Source of the DNA: Myxococcales bacterium
GTDB taxonomy: Bacteria; Myxococcota; Polyangia; Fen-1088
Length of the DNA stretch: 20,958 nt
Reading direction: 5' to 3'
NCBI GenBank assembly: GCA_003153875.1
Contig: PMBY01000143.1
Span: 4,712-25,669, forward strand
This document shows positions 1 through 7,660 of this stretch, piece after piece (the stretch's first letter is position 1; each line of letters opens with the position of its first letter). A program made the translations under genes and the position numbers. The notes beneath the pieces were generated by a model that was given only the letters and a program-made list of their open reading frames with translations, was not told where the DNA came from and did not search any database.

Positions 1-852
1 GTGCTGGGCGATACCAATAGCTGCCTCTCCGCCTATCCCGCCAAGCGCCGGAAGATCCCCGTTTTCCACATGGAGGCCGGCAATCGCTGCTTCGACCAGC
101 GGGTTCCCGAGGAAATCAACCGCCGCATCATCGACCATCTGGCCGACGTCAATCTGCCCTACAGCACGATTTCGCGCGAATACCTACTGCGCGAAGGGTT
201 GCCGCCTGATCGGGTCATCAAGACCGGCAGCCCGATGTTTGAGGTTCTTCACCATTACCTCCCCAAGATCCGGTCGTCGAATGTGCTTGAGCGGCTCGGC
301 CTCAAGGAGCAGGACTACTTCGTTGTTAGCGCTCACCGTGAGGAGAACATCGAGGACGCCAGGCAGTTTTCCAAGCTGGTCGCGGTGCTGAACAACCTGG
401 CTGCGACCTTCGGCAAGCGGGTTGTCGTTTCGACGCATCCGCGCACGCGCAAGAAGATCGACAGCACCGGCGCCAAGCTGCACGCGCACGTCGAACTAAT
501 GAAGCCGCTGGGTCTCACCGACTACGTCCACCTTCAGATGAACGCCCAAGCCGTGCTTTCGGACAGCGGCACCATCACCGAAGAAAGCTCGATCTTGAAC
601 TTTCCGGCGCTGAACATTCGCAACGCCCACGAGCGGCCGGAAGGCTTTGAAGAGGCTGCCGTGATGATGGTCGGTCTCGACTGGGACGTGATTGCCACGG
701 CGTTGCGCCTCGTGCAGACCCAGACCCGCGGGGACCAGCGCTCGTTGCGTCTTGTCGAGGACTACAGCGTTCCCAACGTCAGCGACAAGGTCGTGCGCAT
801 TATCCTTAGCTATACTGACTATGTGAATCGCATGGTATGGTACAAGGCGTAG
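1..852 (+). CDS. fnlC: UDP-N-acetyl-L-fucosamine-forming 2-epimerase (FnlC/WbjD/Cap5G type), 5'-truncated by the window
   Basis: Non-hydrolysing UDP-HexNAc 2-epimerase of the subgroup that makes UDP-L-FucNAc, a cytoplasmic nucleotide-sugar step normally following FnlA and FnlB. The visible part begins at the family motif [10 protein letters not shown], so the first base is inside the gene. About 90-100 N-terminal residues, including the GTRPE-type motif, must lie upstream; the GTG at base 1 is not a real start. Visible motifs are [20 protein letters not shown] near residues 23-42, SAHREEN near 110-116 and DSGTITEES near 188-196. The GNRCFD and GTITEES forms separate it from the WecB copy at 9019, which has GLRTWD and GGVQEEA. 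It ends 30 bp before the next gene, a WbuB-like FucNAc transferase, which supports the FucNAc assignment. Substrate specificity is inferred from motif resemblance and context. Confidence 0.88.
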   Translation: MLGDTNSCLSAYPAKRRKIPVFHMEAGNRCFDQRVPEEINRRIIDHLADVNLPYSTISREYLLREGLPPDRVIKTGSPMFEVLHHYLPKIRSSNVLERLGLKEQDYFVVSAHREENIEDARQFSKLVAVLNNLAATFGKRVVVSTHPRTRKKIDSTGAKLHAHVELMKPLGLTDYVHLQMNAQAVLSDSGTITEESSILNFPALNIRNAHERPEGFEEAAVMMVGLDWDVIATALRLVQTQTRGDQRSLRLVEDYSVPNVSDKVVRIILSYTDYVNRMVWYKA

Positions 853-882
853 CGACGGTCTCGTTCAAACTGGGCGCGCAGC

Positions 883-2106
883 ATGCACATCCTGCTTCTC
901 GTCGACTACTACCTGCCAGGAACGACCTCTTGCGCGAAGCTCACGTACGATCTCGCGACCGAGCTGGTGAGACAGGGGCATAATCTTCTGCTCATCACCA
1001 CCGTCGACACCGCCCCCAGTCCCATGACCGTCGAAAGGTCCGGCGGCCTGACCGTGGCGCGCGTGCGCACCGGGCAGATCAAAGGCGCCCCCTTGCCCTT
1101 GCGCGCTCTGCGCGAGGTCGGCATGCCGCATCTCATGTGGTGGTGCGCCCGCCACCTGCTGCGCGCCCAGCGTATCGACCTGGTCGTGTACTACTCACCC
1201 AGCATCTTCTGGGGACCCCTCGTGCGCCGGGTGAAAGAACTGTGGGGCTGTCCCTCGTATCTCATTCTGCGCGACATCTTTCCGAAATGGGCGCGTGACT
1301 GCGGGGTCATGCGCGACGGCCTCGCTTTCCGCTTCTTCCAGCGCGAGGCGATACGCCAGTACGACCAGGCCGATACCATTGGCGTCGAGTCAGAAGGCAA
1401 CGTCCGCTACTTTCAGACCGAGTTTCCCCACAAGCACTACAACGTCGAGGTCCTGAACAACTGGACCGTCCTGGACGAGGGAAGAATAGAGCCGGGGCGT
1501 CATCGAGAGAAGTTCGGGTGGAAGGACAAGGTGGTGTTCTTCTACGGCGGCACCATGGGTTTCGCACAGGGTGTGGACACTATCCTCCACCTCATTCGCG
1601 CCATGCGCGGCCACACCGAAGTCCGCTTTCTGCTCGTGGGGCAGGGCGCGGAGATTCCTCGCATCCAAAGCGCAATCGCAAGTGAAGGCATGGACAACGT
1701 CGTTCTTCATCCGGCCGTCGATCAGCGTACGTATCTTGCGATGCTGTCCGAGGCAGACATTGGCTTTCTCTCGCTGGCACGCGAAATCCAAACTCACAAC
1801 GTGCCCAGCAAGGCCCTGCCCTACATGTATTTTTCCCTCCCAATTCTCGCCAGCCTCAACCCCGGCAACGACCTGGCCTCCGTTGTCCATGCCTCCGAGG
1901 CAGGCTTTTGCGTCGAAACCGGCGACTTGCCTGCCCTCGTCGAAGCCGCCATCCGTCTAGCGAAAGACCCCAAGCTGCGCCGGCGCCTCGGCGCAAACTC
2001 ACGCCGACTCCTGGAGGCGCGCTTTTCAGCCGCCGCCGCCGCGAGTCAGGTCGTGCAATCGCAGCGCCGACGTTCCGCCCACGTGGAAACTGAGGTGGCG
2101 ACATGA
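883..2106 (+). CDS. wbuB: Glycosyltransferase family 4, WbuB-like (probable L-FucNAc transferase)
   Basis: A 407-residue GT-B fold glycosyltransferase, predicted to add L-FucNAc to the lipid-linked repeat unit at the cytoplasmic face. The N-terminus MHILLLVDYYLPG and the central YLILRDIFPKWARDCG resemble the WbuB group. The donor domain carries FFYGGTMGFAQG (about residues 213-224), FLLVGQG, and the donor-loop segment HNVPSKALPYMYFSLPIL near residues 305-322. That segment replaces the classical E-x7-E pair, as is usual in WbuB-like proteins. The gene sits 30 bp after the FucNAc epimerase, and its TGA overlaps the next ATG (ATGA at 2103-2106), indicating translational coupling. The glycosyltransferase call is firm; the FucNAc specificity is inferred from motif resemblance and the neighbouring fnlC. 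Confidence 0.85.
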   Translation: MHILLLVDYYLPGTTSCAKLTYDLATELVRQGHNLLLITTVDTAPSPMTVERSGGLTVARVRTGQIKGAPLPLRALREVGMPHLMWWCARHLLRAQRIDLVVYYSPSIFWGPLVRRVKELWGCPSYLILRDIFPKWARDCGVMRDGLAFRFFQREAIRQYDQADTIGVESEGNVRYFQTEFPHKHYNVEVLNNWTVLDEGRIEPGRHREKFGWKDKVVFFYGGTMGFAQGVDTILHLIRAMRGHTEVRFLLVGQGAEIPRIQSAIASEGMDNVVLHPAVDQRTYLAMLSEADIGFLSLAREIQTHNVPSKALPYMYFSLPILASLNPGNDLASVVHASEAGFCVETGDLPALVEAAIRLAKDPKLRRRLGANSRRLLEARFSAAAAASQVVQSQRRRSAHVETEVAT

Positions 2107-2411
2107 AGATCCTGACATCCCTGGACTACTACCTGCCAGGCTTCAAGGCCGGCGGTCCTACTCGAACGGTCAGCCTCATGGTCAGCCAGTTGCCCGAAAC
2201 GCTCGAGTTCCTGATCGGGATCGGCGACGCGGATCACACCGATCAGCACGCCTATCCTGGCATAAGAACCAACCAATGGACCGATGTGGGGCGGGCGAAG
2301 GTCTGGTATCTTCCGAAGCGCGACATCAGCATCGCGAGCCTGACGCGATTGGTTCGTACGGTGAAGCCAGATGCCATATACGCCAACCGCGAGAGTGAAT
2401 TCCCACCATGA
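2103..2411 (+). pseudogene. Truncated glycosyltransferase (N-terminal remnant, paralogue of the next gene)
   Basis: An intact 102-codon reading frame whose first 95 residues align without gaps to the N-terminus of the glycosyltransferase starting at 2408. I hand-count about 55 of 95 identical residues. Shared blocks are MKILT, YLPGF, AGGP, RTVS, PKRD and YAN. After YAN the homology stops and the frame runs through RESEFPP to a TGA. The entire C-terminal nucleotide-sugar binding half and most of the N-terminal domain are missing, so it cannot act as a glycosyltransferase by itself. It overlaps both neighbours by ATGA (2103-2106 and 2408-2411), so ribosomes could pass from the upstream gene through it to the next. 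It looks like the relic of a recombination or deletion between related glycosyltransferase genes. Alternatively it is a small expressed protein retained for translational coupling. Confidence 0.72.
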
Positions 2412-3586
2412 AGATCCTCACTTTCGTGGACCACTATCTGCCTGGATTTAGGGCAGGGGGGCCAGTCCGAACCGTCAGCAGTATGGTGAGCCTCCTCTCC
2501 GGGCGCTTTGATTTTCTGATTGTCACGCTTGACCGGGACTTTGGTGACCACGAGGCCTACCCTAGCGCTCGCCCCAACGAGTGGGTCCAGGTGGGCATGG
2601 GCAAAGTCCTCTACATGCCGAAGCGCGATCTTCGCATTGCGACCTTGGTGCGTATTGTGCAGTCGACGAAGCCAGATGTTCTGTATGCCAACAGTTTCTT
2701 CTCTCGGACTACGATCCGTCTGCTCGTTGCACGGCGCCTTGGCTGGCTTGGCTCTGTCCCAATGGTGTTGGCTCCTCGGGGTGAATTCTCGCCCGGCGCC
2801 CTGAAGCTCCGGCAGGGACGCAAGCGGACCTTCCTTGCGCTCGGCAGCCGCTTGGGCCTCTTCCGAAACCTGCTGTGGCAAGCGAGTACGGAGTTCGAGC
2901 GGGATGACATTCTTCGGGCCTTCGGCAGCCACGAGGAAGTCACGGTGTCTCGAAGTATTGCGATTGCGCCAGACCTTTTCGAGCCACACGATCACCGACA
3001 CGATCGGTCCAATGCGCCCAAGACGAGGGGGCGTGCCCGATTTGTCTTTCTGTCGAGGATCTCGCCGAAGAAGAACTTGCGAACGGCGATTGAACTGATC
3101 GGTCTTCTTTCGGGGGATGTCTCCCTTGATATCTATGGAGGCATCGATGACCAGAGGTACTGGCGGGAGTGCCAGGCTGCAATGTCGAGGGTAGGACCTG
3201 GTATCAGGACTAAATGGCATGGGTACCTCGAGCCGAACAGGGTGATCGATGTGTTTGCTGGCTTCGACTTCTTTGTGTTCCCCACACTCGGGGAGAACTT
3301 CGGACACGTCATTCTCGAATCGCTCAGAGCAGGGTGCCCTGTGGTTCTCAGTGACACGACACCATGGAAGCGAATCGAAGCCGATGGTGCTGGCTGGGTT
3401 CTTCCATTGGCTCAGCGTGATCGATGGGGAGAGGTGCTACGAAGATGTGTTGATATGGACGAGGAGAGTCACGTAGCTATGAGAGAGGGGGCTCGGTCTG
3501 CTGCCCATCGTTGCAACGACCAGGAATCGGCGGTCCAGCAGAATGTGGCATTGTTCGAAGCTGCTTTGCGTATGCATTCGGTCTGA
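2408..3586 (+). CDS. Glycosyltransferase, GT-B fold, family 4 type
   Basis: A 392-residue retaining-type glycosyltransferase of polysaccharide assembly, cytoplasmic or membrane-associated. The N-terminus MKILTFVDHYLPGFRAGGP shows the loop seen in this GT4 group. PMVLAPRGEFSPGALKLR near residues 118-135 is typical of the family, FVFLSRISPKKNL near residues 214-226 marks the start of the donor domain, and the E-x7-E pair is complete (E296 and E304 in GENFGHVILES). Full length for the family. The start is the ATG at 2408, overlapping the stop of the truncated paralogue upstream. Donor and acceptor cannot be deduced from sequence. The next gene begins 35 bp downstream. Confidence 0.88.
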   Translation: MKILTFVDHYLPGFRAGGPVRTVSSMVSLLSGRFDFLIVTLDRDFGDHEAYPSARPNEWVQVGMGKVLYMPKRDLRIATLVRIVQSTKPDVLYANSFFSRTTIRLLVARRLGWLGSVPMVLAPRGEFSPGALKLRQGRKRTFLALGSRLGLFRNLLWQASTEFERDDILRAFGSHEEVTVSRSIAIAPDLFEPHDHRHDRSNAPKTRGRARFVFLSRISPKKNLRTAIELIGLLSGDVSLDIYGGIDDQRYWRECQAAMSRVGPGIRTKWHGYLEPNRVIDVFAGFDFFVFPTLGENFGHVILESLRAGCPVVLSDTTPWKRIEADGAGWVLPLAQRDRWGEVLRRCVDMDEESHVAMREGARSAAHRCNDQESAVQQNVALFEAALRMHSV

Positions 3587-3621
3587 CTGCACCGTCCGCC
3601 AGTGCAACAACTCCTCGCCCA

Positions 3622-4758
3622 ATGAAACTGCTTCTCGTAACCACCTGCATAAGCCCTCACATGGTTCCGCTTGCCAAGGCGTTTGAAGCACTCCTTGGCA
3701 GGGAGAAGTTCGTGTTCGCCGCGACGGAAAAGATCGGCGAGTGGCGCAAGCAGATGGGCTGGCCGGAGTTGTCGCCCGACGATGTGCTCTGCTCGTTCGC
3801 TTCCGAAGGCGAGATGAGGCGTCTGGATGCGCTTTGGGATGAATGCGACGTTGTCATCTGCTCCATGCGCGACCTCGACCGCATGCATGCGAGGGCATCC
3901 AGGGGCAAGACCACATTCTTCGCATCGGAGCGCTGGTGGAAGCCCCCATACGGACGTGTCCGTTTGCTCTTTCCGAAGTGGCGCGGCATGGTGAAAGCTC
4001 TGGGCCGGCTGTCCTCATCCGAAAGATTTCACTATCTTCCCATCGGGCCCTACGCCTGCCGTGATCTTTCGCCCGGTCCCTTCCCGCGGGAACGCTGCCA
4101 CCTCTGGGGATATTTCCTTGACCGGCTTCCGGATCGCGGGGCCAAGGACGGTGGCCCATTGCAGGTGATGTTCGCAGGCCGGATGCTGAAATGGAAACAT
4201 CCCGAGGATGTCGTTCGCGCGTTCGCAATGCTTAGGGACGAATGTCCCGGGGCAACGCTCGTGATGGCCGGGTCTGGCGAAAGGGCGGAGAGGGTGGCCT
4301 CGTTGGTGCGCAGACTGGGCGTGGAATCCGGCGTCAGGCTGGAGGGCGCGATGCCCATGACGCAGATTTGGGACTTGATGGACAGGTCGCACGTGGTCAT
4401 CCAGTCCAGCGATGCGCAGGAAGGCTGGGGGTTCGTCATAAACGAGGCGATGTCTAGGAGATGTGCCGTTGTCGCCAGCCGTCAGTCCGGAGCCACCGCC
4501 GCGATGTTGAAGGACGGCGGGAATGCTCTTCTCTACGATTGTGGCGACTGGCGCGCGCTCGGCCAGCGCCTGATCGAGCTTGCCACGGACAGGCGAATGC
4601 TGGACCGGATTTCGTCCGAAGCGAAGAGGTGCATCGACACCCTCTGGTCCGCGGAGAACGCCGCCCGGCGCTTCCTGGTCTCCGCTGCGGCCGTCCTTGC
4701 CGGAAACAAACTGGTCCCGTTCGAAGACGGCCCGATGTCGGCCATTTCCGGGCCTTGA
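3622..4758 (+). CDS. Glycosyltransferase family 4 type
   Basis: A 378-residue glycosyltransferase. I place the start at ATG 3622 (MKLLLVTTCIS), because an upstream in-frame ATG at 3511 would overlap the previous gene by about 75 bp and add residues unlike the family. The protein has a GT-B layout. The N-terminal acceptor half contains TFFASERWWKPPYGR. The donor half begins near VMFAGRMLKWKHPEDVV, followed by LVMAGSGERAE and an intact E-x7-E (E267 and E275 in EGWGFVINEA). The phrases MLKWKHPEDVVRAF and SSDAQEGWGFVINEAMS are characteristic of GT4 exopolysaccharide enzymes. It lies 35 bp after the previous glycosyltransferase and 70 bp before the next, within one plus-strand operon. The sugar transferred is unknown. 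Confidence 0.87.
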   Translation: MKLLLVTTCISPHMVPLAKAFEALLGREKFVFAATEKIGEWRKQMGWPELSPDDVLCSFASEGEMRRLDALWDECDVVICSMRDLDRMHARASRGKTTFFASERWWKPPYGRVRLLFPKWRGMVKALGRLSSSERFHYLPIGPYACRDLSPGPFPRERCHLWGYFLDRLPDRGAKDGGPLQVMFAGRMLKWKHPEDVVRAFAMLRDECPGATLVMAGSGERAERVASLVRRLGVESGVRLEGAMPMTQIWDLMDRSHVVIQSSDAQEGWGFVINEAMSRRCAVVASRQSGATAAMLKDGGNALLYDCGDWRALGQRLIELATDRRMLDRISSEAKRCIDTLWSAENAARRFLVSAAAVLAGNKLVPFEDGPMSAISGP

Positions 4759-4828
4759 CGGGTGGGATATCCTCGCGCGGTACGGCCACACGACGCGGAC
4801 CCGAACGTTGGAAAGACATTTGAACCCT

Positions 4829-6055
4829 ATGCCAGAATCCTCAAGAACTGAGCGCGTTCTGTTCATCTGCGGCTACCTGACGGAGGACATTGTCCGGGAA
4901 CGAGGGCTCCCTTCACCGAATGTGGCTGGAAGCAACCGCTCCGTCCGTATTGCCGAAGCGCTGGAGGCTGCTGGAGCGGACGTGCTGCTGCTCTCGTCCG
5001 CCACCACGCTGAGACAAAAGTGGATGAGGAGGATCTTCCATCCCAGGAGGGAGACCCAGGGGAGCGGGATCAAGGCAGTCTTTCCCTGGTCGATCGGCCT
5101 TCCCTACCTTGGGGCGCTCTTCGAGCCTCTAACGTTGTCTCTGGGGGTGAAGGAAGCCTTCGAGAGCCGACAGCCGACGATGGTTCTTCTCTACAATTAC
5201 TACCCCGGTCCGCTCTTCGCTGCGCTTGTCGCGAAGTACCTCTACGGCGTCAAGATGGTCTTGGACATCGAGGACGTGTCCATCCCTCGCGTCGCTGACT
5301 GGCTGGGACGGGGCGACGCCCGGCCTGTCCAGCAACTCGCCTGCTGGGTTCTTCTCAAGCTCGGGATGGCGGCCTGCGATTCCGTGATAGTGCCGAGTCG
5401 GAGGTTTCTCCGGGCAGCGCATGTCGACAGAAGGTACACAGTCGTTAGCGGCTGCATCGCCGTCGATTGTCCGGCGGCAGGGAAGCCGAACGACCCGAGT
5501 GGGCCCTTGAGCGTCTTGATCGGTGGAAAGCTCGACGACGAGCAGGGCTTGGGCCTCGTACTCGAAGCCATGGAGCTCCTCACGAGGAGCCGCCAATCAT
5601 GTGAGCGCCTGGACTTCCACTTCTGTGGTTTCGCTCAGGACGAACGGAAGCTCAAAGGGCAGCTACAGGTGCTGGCGGCGAGGGGCGCGAGGGTGCGCTA
5701 TCACGGTACCTTGACGTCGGACGAGTATCGATCGCTCCTCGCCCAGGCGCAGGTCTGCGTGGCGATGCCGAACCCAGGTGGGCGACACGCCCAGACGAAG
5801 ACTCCTTCCAAGGTGTACGAGTACCTTGCTCACGGGAAAGCGGTGATTGCGAGCGATGTTGGTGATCTTTGCGAGATCCCCGGGGACGTCGTCTCGCTCT
5901 GCGACTGGGATGCCATGGCACTCTCTCTCAGACTTGAGGAGTTCGCCAGCGACCGGGAGAAGGTGCAACGTTTGGGCGAGAGAGCCGTCGAATTTGCGGC
6001 GGCTGAGTACGCACCGGCGGTGAATGGCGGGAAGATTCTTTCGTCGCTTCAATGA
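4829..6055 (+). CDS. Glycosyltransferase, GT-B fold (family 4-like)
   Basis: A 408-residue putative glycosyltransferase. The open frame reaches back to 4580 inside the previous gene, but the N-terminus that fits starts at ATG 4829 (MPESSRTERVLFICGYL). An in-frame TTG at 4820 has GGAAAG four bases upstream and is a realistic alternative. Visible features are NVAGSNRSVRIAEALEAAGADVLLLS in the N-terminal domain, MVLDIEDVSIPRVADW mid-protein, SVLIGGKLDDEQGLGLVLEAM at the donor domain, and TKTPSKVYEYLAHGKAVIASDVG near residues 320-342. The last motif is the S/T-K-x-x-EYLA type donor loop, which lacks the first Glu of E-x7-E as in WbuB-like enzymes. It ends 54 bp before the acetyltransferase. The acceptor and donor are unknown. 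Confidence 0.83.
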   Translation: MPESSRTERVLFICGYLTEDIVRERGLPSPNVAGSNRSVRIAEALEAAGADVLLLSSATTLRQKWMRRIFHPRRETQGSGIKAVFPWSIGLPYLGALFEPLTLSLGVKEAFESRQPTMVLLYNYYPGPLFAALVAKYLYGVKMVLDIEDVSIPRVADWLGRGDARPVQQLACWVLLKLGMAACDSVIVPSRRFLRAAHVDRRYTVVSGCIAVDCPAAGKPNDPSGPLSVLIGGKLDDEQGLGLVLEAMELLTRSRQSCERLDFHFCGFAQDERKLKGQLQVLAARGARVRYHGTLTSDEYRSLLAQAQVCVAMPNPGGRHAQTKTPSKVYEYLAHGKAVIASDVGDLCEIPGDVVSLCDWDAMALSLRLEEFASDREKVQRLGERAVEFAAAEYAPAVNGGKILSSLQ

Positions 6056-6109
6056 AAGTCGGATAGGGAGAAATGCCGAAACTACAATTACCCGCACGCA
6101 TTCAACTGC

Positions 6110-6619
6110 TTGAATGCCATTTTGCCGAGCAGCCCATTCTATGCACTGCGAGTGCGGTTGTTGCGCCTCTGCGGCGTACGGGTGGAAGGCAACGTACGGA
6201 TCAACACACGCGTCAGCCTGTACTGGCACAATCTGAGCCTTGGAGAGAACACCTGGGTAGGGCCGGAGTGCACGTTCAGCAGCACACCGGAGGCAGGCAT
6301 CAAGATCGGCGCAAATTGTGACATCGCTCCGCAGGTCACGTTCGTCACCGGTACCCATGAGCTGGGGAGTGAGCGGAGGCGCGCCGGGAAGGGCAAGTCC
6401 TTGCCCATTGTGGTCGGCGACGGCTGCTGGATCGGCGCGCGAGCCGTCATTCTTGGAGGGGCGACCATCGGGAAGGGATGCGTGATCGGAGCTGGGTCCG
6501 TAGTTGTCAGCGGCGAGTATCCGGCCAATACGCTCATTGCGGGGGTGCCAGCAAGGGTCAAGAAGCCGCTCGCAGTAGACCAGCCACGCGAGCCTCTTGC
6601 GCAGGTCGAGACCGCGTGA
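6110..6619 (+). CDS. Hexapeptide-repeat O-acetyltransferase (WcaF/LbH family); start uncertain
   Basis: A left-handed beta-helix acyltransferase of about 169 residues, predicted to O-acetylate a sugar of the repeat unit using acetyl-CoA. Hexapeptide turns are visible in VRIN, LSLGENTWVGPEC, IKIGANCDIAPQV and VVGDGCWIGARAVILGGATIGKGCVIGAGSVVV. The likely catalytic His is in TGTHELG, and the C-terminal end ANTLIAGVPARVKK is typical of the family. The only in-frame start near the conserved LPSSPFYALR is TTG at 6110, with no clear ribosome-binding site. The frame stays open upstream to 6056 without ATG or GTG, and a nearby ATG at 6073 is in another frame. Either a TTG start or a frameshift near the 5' end is possible. 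It is the last gene of the plus-strand operon. Confidence 0.85.
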   Translation: MNAILPSSPFYALRVRLLRLCGVRVEGNVRINTRVSLYWHNLSLGENTWVGPECTFSSTPEAGIKIGANCDIAPQVTFVTGTHELGSERRRAGKGKSLPIVVGDGCWIGARAVILGGATIGKGCVIGAGSVVVSGEYPANTLIAGVPARVKKPLAVDQPREPLAQVETA

Positions 6620-6657
6620 GGATCCTCCATGTGATTTCTGACCAGGACCAGCTGCTG

Positions 6658-6677
6658 GCAAGGCCATCAGGCCTTGC
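6658..6677. repeat. 8-bp perfect inverted repeat at the convergent gene junction
   Basis: GCAAGGCC (6658-6665) and GGCCTTGC (6670-6677) form a perfect 8-bp stem with a four-base loop ATCA. The loop contains the complement of the methyltransferase stop codon (TCA at 6667-6669). It lies between two converging operons, where a bidirectional terminator would be expected. No T-run follows on either strand, so it is not a canonical intrinsic terminator. The stem is seen directly; a termination or mRNA 3'-end role is inference. Confidence 0.45.
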
Positions 6678-7623
6678 GAGCCAACAGGGACAACACGAAA
6701 GACCCTTCCTGAAAGCGTTCTGCTGGGGGAAACAGAATCCGGGAAAACGCTACTGCTCTTCGCTGGATGCGCATGTTCACGCGCTGACGCAGTGACAGTT
6801 GTACATGCGACTCGTCAATGTCCGTTCTGATGATGGCGGGCTGTCGATGCTCCCAAAAGTGCTCGATCAGAATGCCATGACGGCGCAGTAGTTCCGCTAC
6901 TGTCGCAATGGTGAAGTAGTTGAAGTGCTCGAGGTCGACGCGGAAGCCGAGCCAATCTCGACCAAGGTTTGACACCTCAGTGGCGTTTGGCATCGCCAGA
7001 AGAATGCGTCCGTCTGGTTTCGTAAGGCGCGCCATGGCAGCAAGCATATCGCCCGGAGCATGGAGGTGTTCGAGTACTTGGAATGCCAAGGTCACATCGT
7101 ACTGACCAGTGCTTGGAATTTCCTCCATCACAGAAAAGCCCCGCTTTCTGGCCTCCTCTCGCGCTGAGGCGTCGATCTCGACGCCTTCGGGCAGGCCGCC
7201 TTGGAAACGAATGACCTCCATGAAGACGCCGGTCGAACATCCGACATCCAGAACCCTGCGGCCAAGAATTCCACCAGTCTGTTGCAGCGCCTCAGCGTAA
7301 AGACTCTGTGAACAGAGAGCAACCCGCTGGAGCCAGGACATCCTCCCTGCCCGGCTGTAGCCCTTTCTTGATGCGTAGGTTTGATAGTGATTGGTAAGCT
7401 GGCGGCTGGAGGGGAGTTTGCCCACGAACATCATCTCGCAGGCCCGGCAGGTGTCAACGGTGAGACCATCCGGGCGCTCGCAGAGGGGCTCGGACTCACT
7501 GGCGCCACACACGGGACAATTCCTCAAAATGAGATCGTTCATATCCCATTTGGGGACGACGCCTACATGGACTCTGGCGGGGGGGAGTGTTGGAACCTGG
7601 ATCGTCATGCTAGCCCTGAGCAT
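6667..7623 (-). CDS. SAM-dependent methyltransferase with N-terminal zinc-binding motif
   Basis: A class I methyltransferase, probably modifying a sugar or sugar nucleotide. Near the N-terminus, CPVC and CRAC form two C-x2-C pairs, as in the putative zinc-binding domain of this methyltransferase group. The SAM-binding motif I is RRVLDVGCSTGVFMEV, followed by the acidic residue of VEID, the motif FQVLEHLHAPGDMLAAM, and the ILLAMPN segment. Start choice: ATG 7623 has GGAG six bases upstream and leaves a 37-bp gap after wzx. The frame extends to ATG 7692, which would overlap wzx by 32 bp, and ATG 7542 is also possible because it lies just before the CPVC motif. It is the last gene of the minus-strand operon. 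The methyl acceptor is unknown. Confidence 0.85.
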   Translation of the reverse strand: MLRASMTIQVPTLPPARVHVGVVPKWDMNDLILRNCPVCGASESEPLCERPDGLTVDTCRACEMMFVGKLPSSRQLTNHYQTYASRKGYSRAGRMSWLQRVALCSQSLYAEALQQTGGILGRRVLDVGCSTGVFMEVIRFQGGLPEGVEIDASAREEARKRGFSVMEEIPSTGQYDVTLAFQVLEHLHAPGDMLAAMARLTKPDGRILLAMPNATEVSNLGRDWLGFRVDLEHFNYFTIATVAELLRRHGILIEHFWEHRQPAIIRTDIDESHVQLSLRQRVNMRIQRRAVAFSRILFPPAERFQEGSFVLSLLARKA

Positions 7624-7660
7624 ACCAGGCTCCGAGGAGACCGTCCCCACGCGACCGACT

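Noticed and set aside
2252..3307. 351-codon open frame on the minus strand
   Set aside because: Antisense to the glycosyltransferase at 2408-3586, with low-complexity, basic, non-protein-like translation and no family motif.
4015..4866. 283-codon open frame on the minus strand
   Set aside because: Opposite the glycosyltransferase at 3622-4758, whose motifs are intact; the antisense translation shows no recognisable features.
5663..6667. 334-codon open frame on the minus strand
   Set aside because: Antisense to the end of a glycosyltransferase and the whole acetyltransferase; no motifs, typical GC-rich shadow frame.
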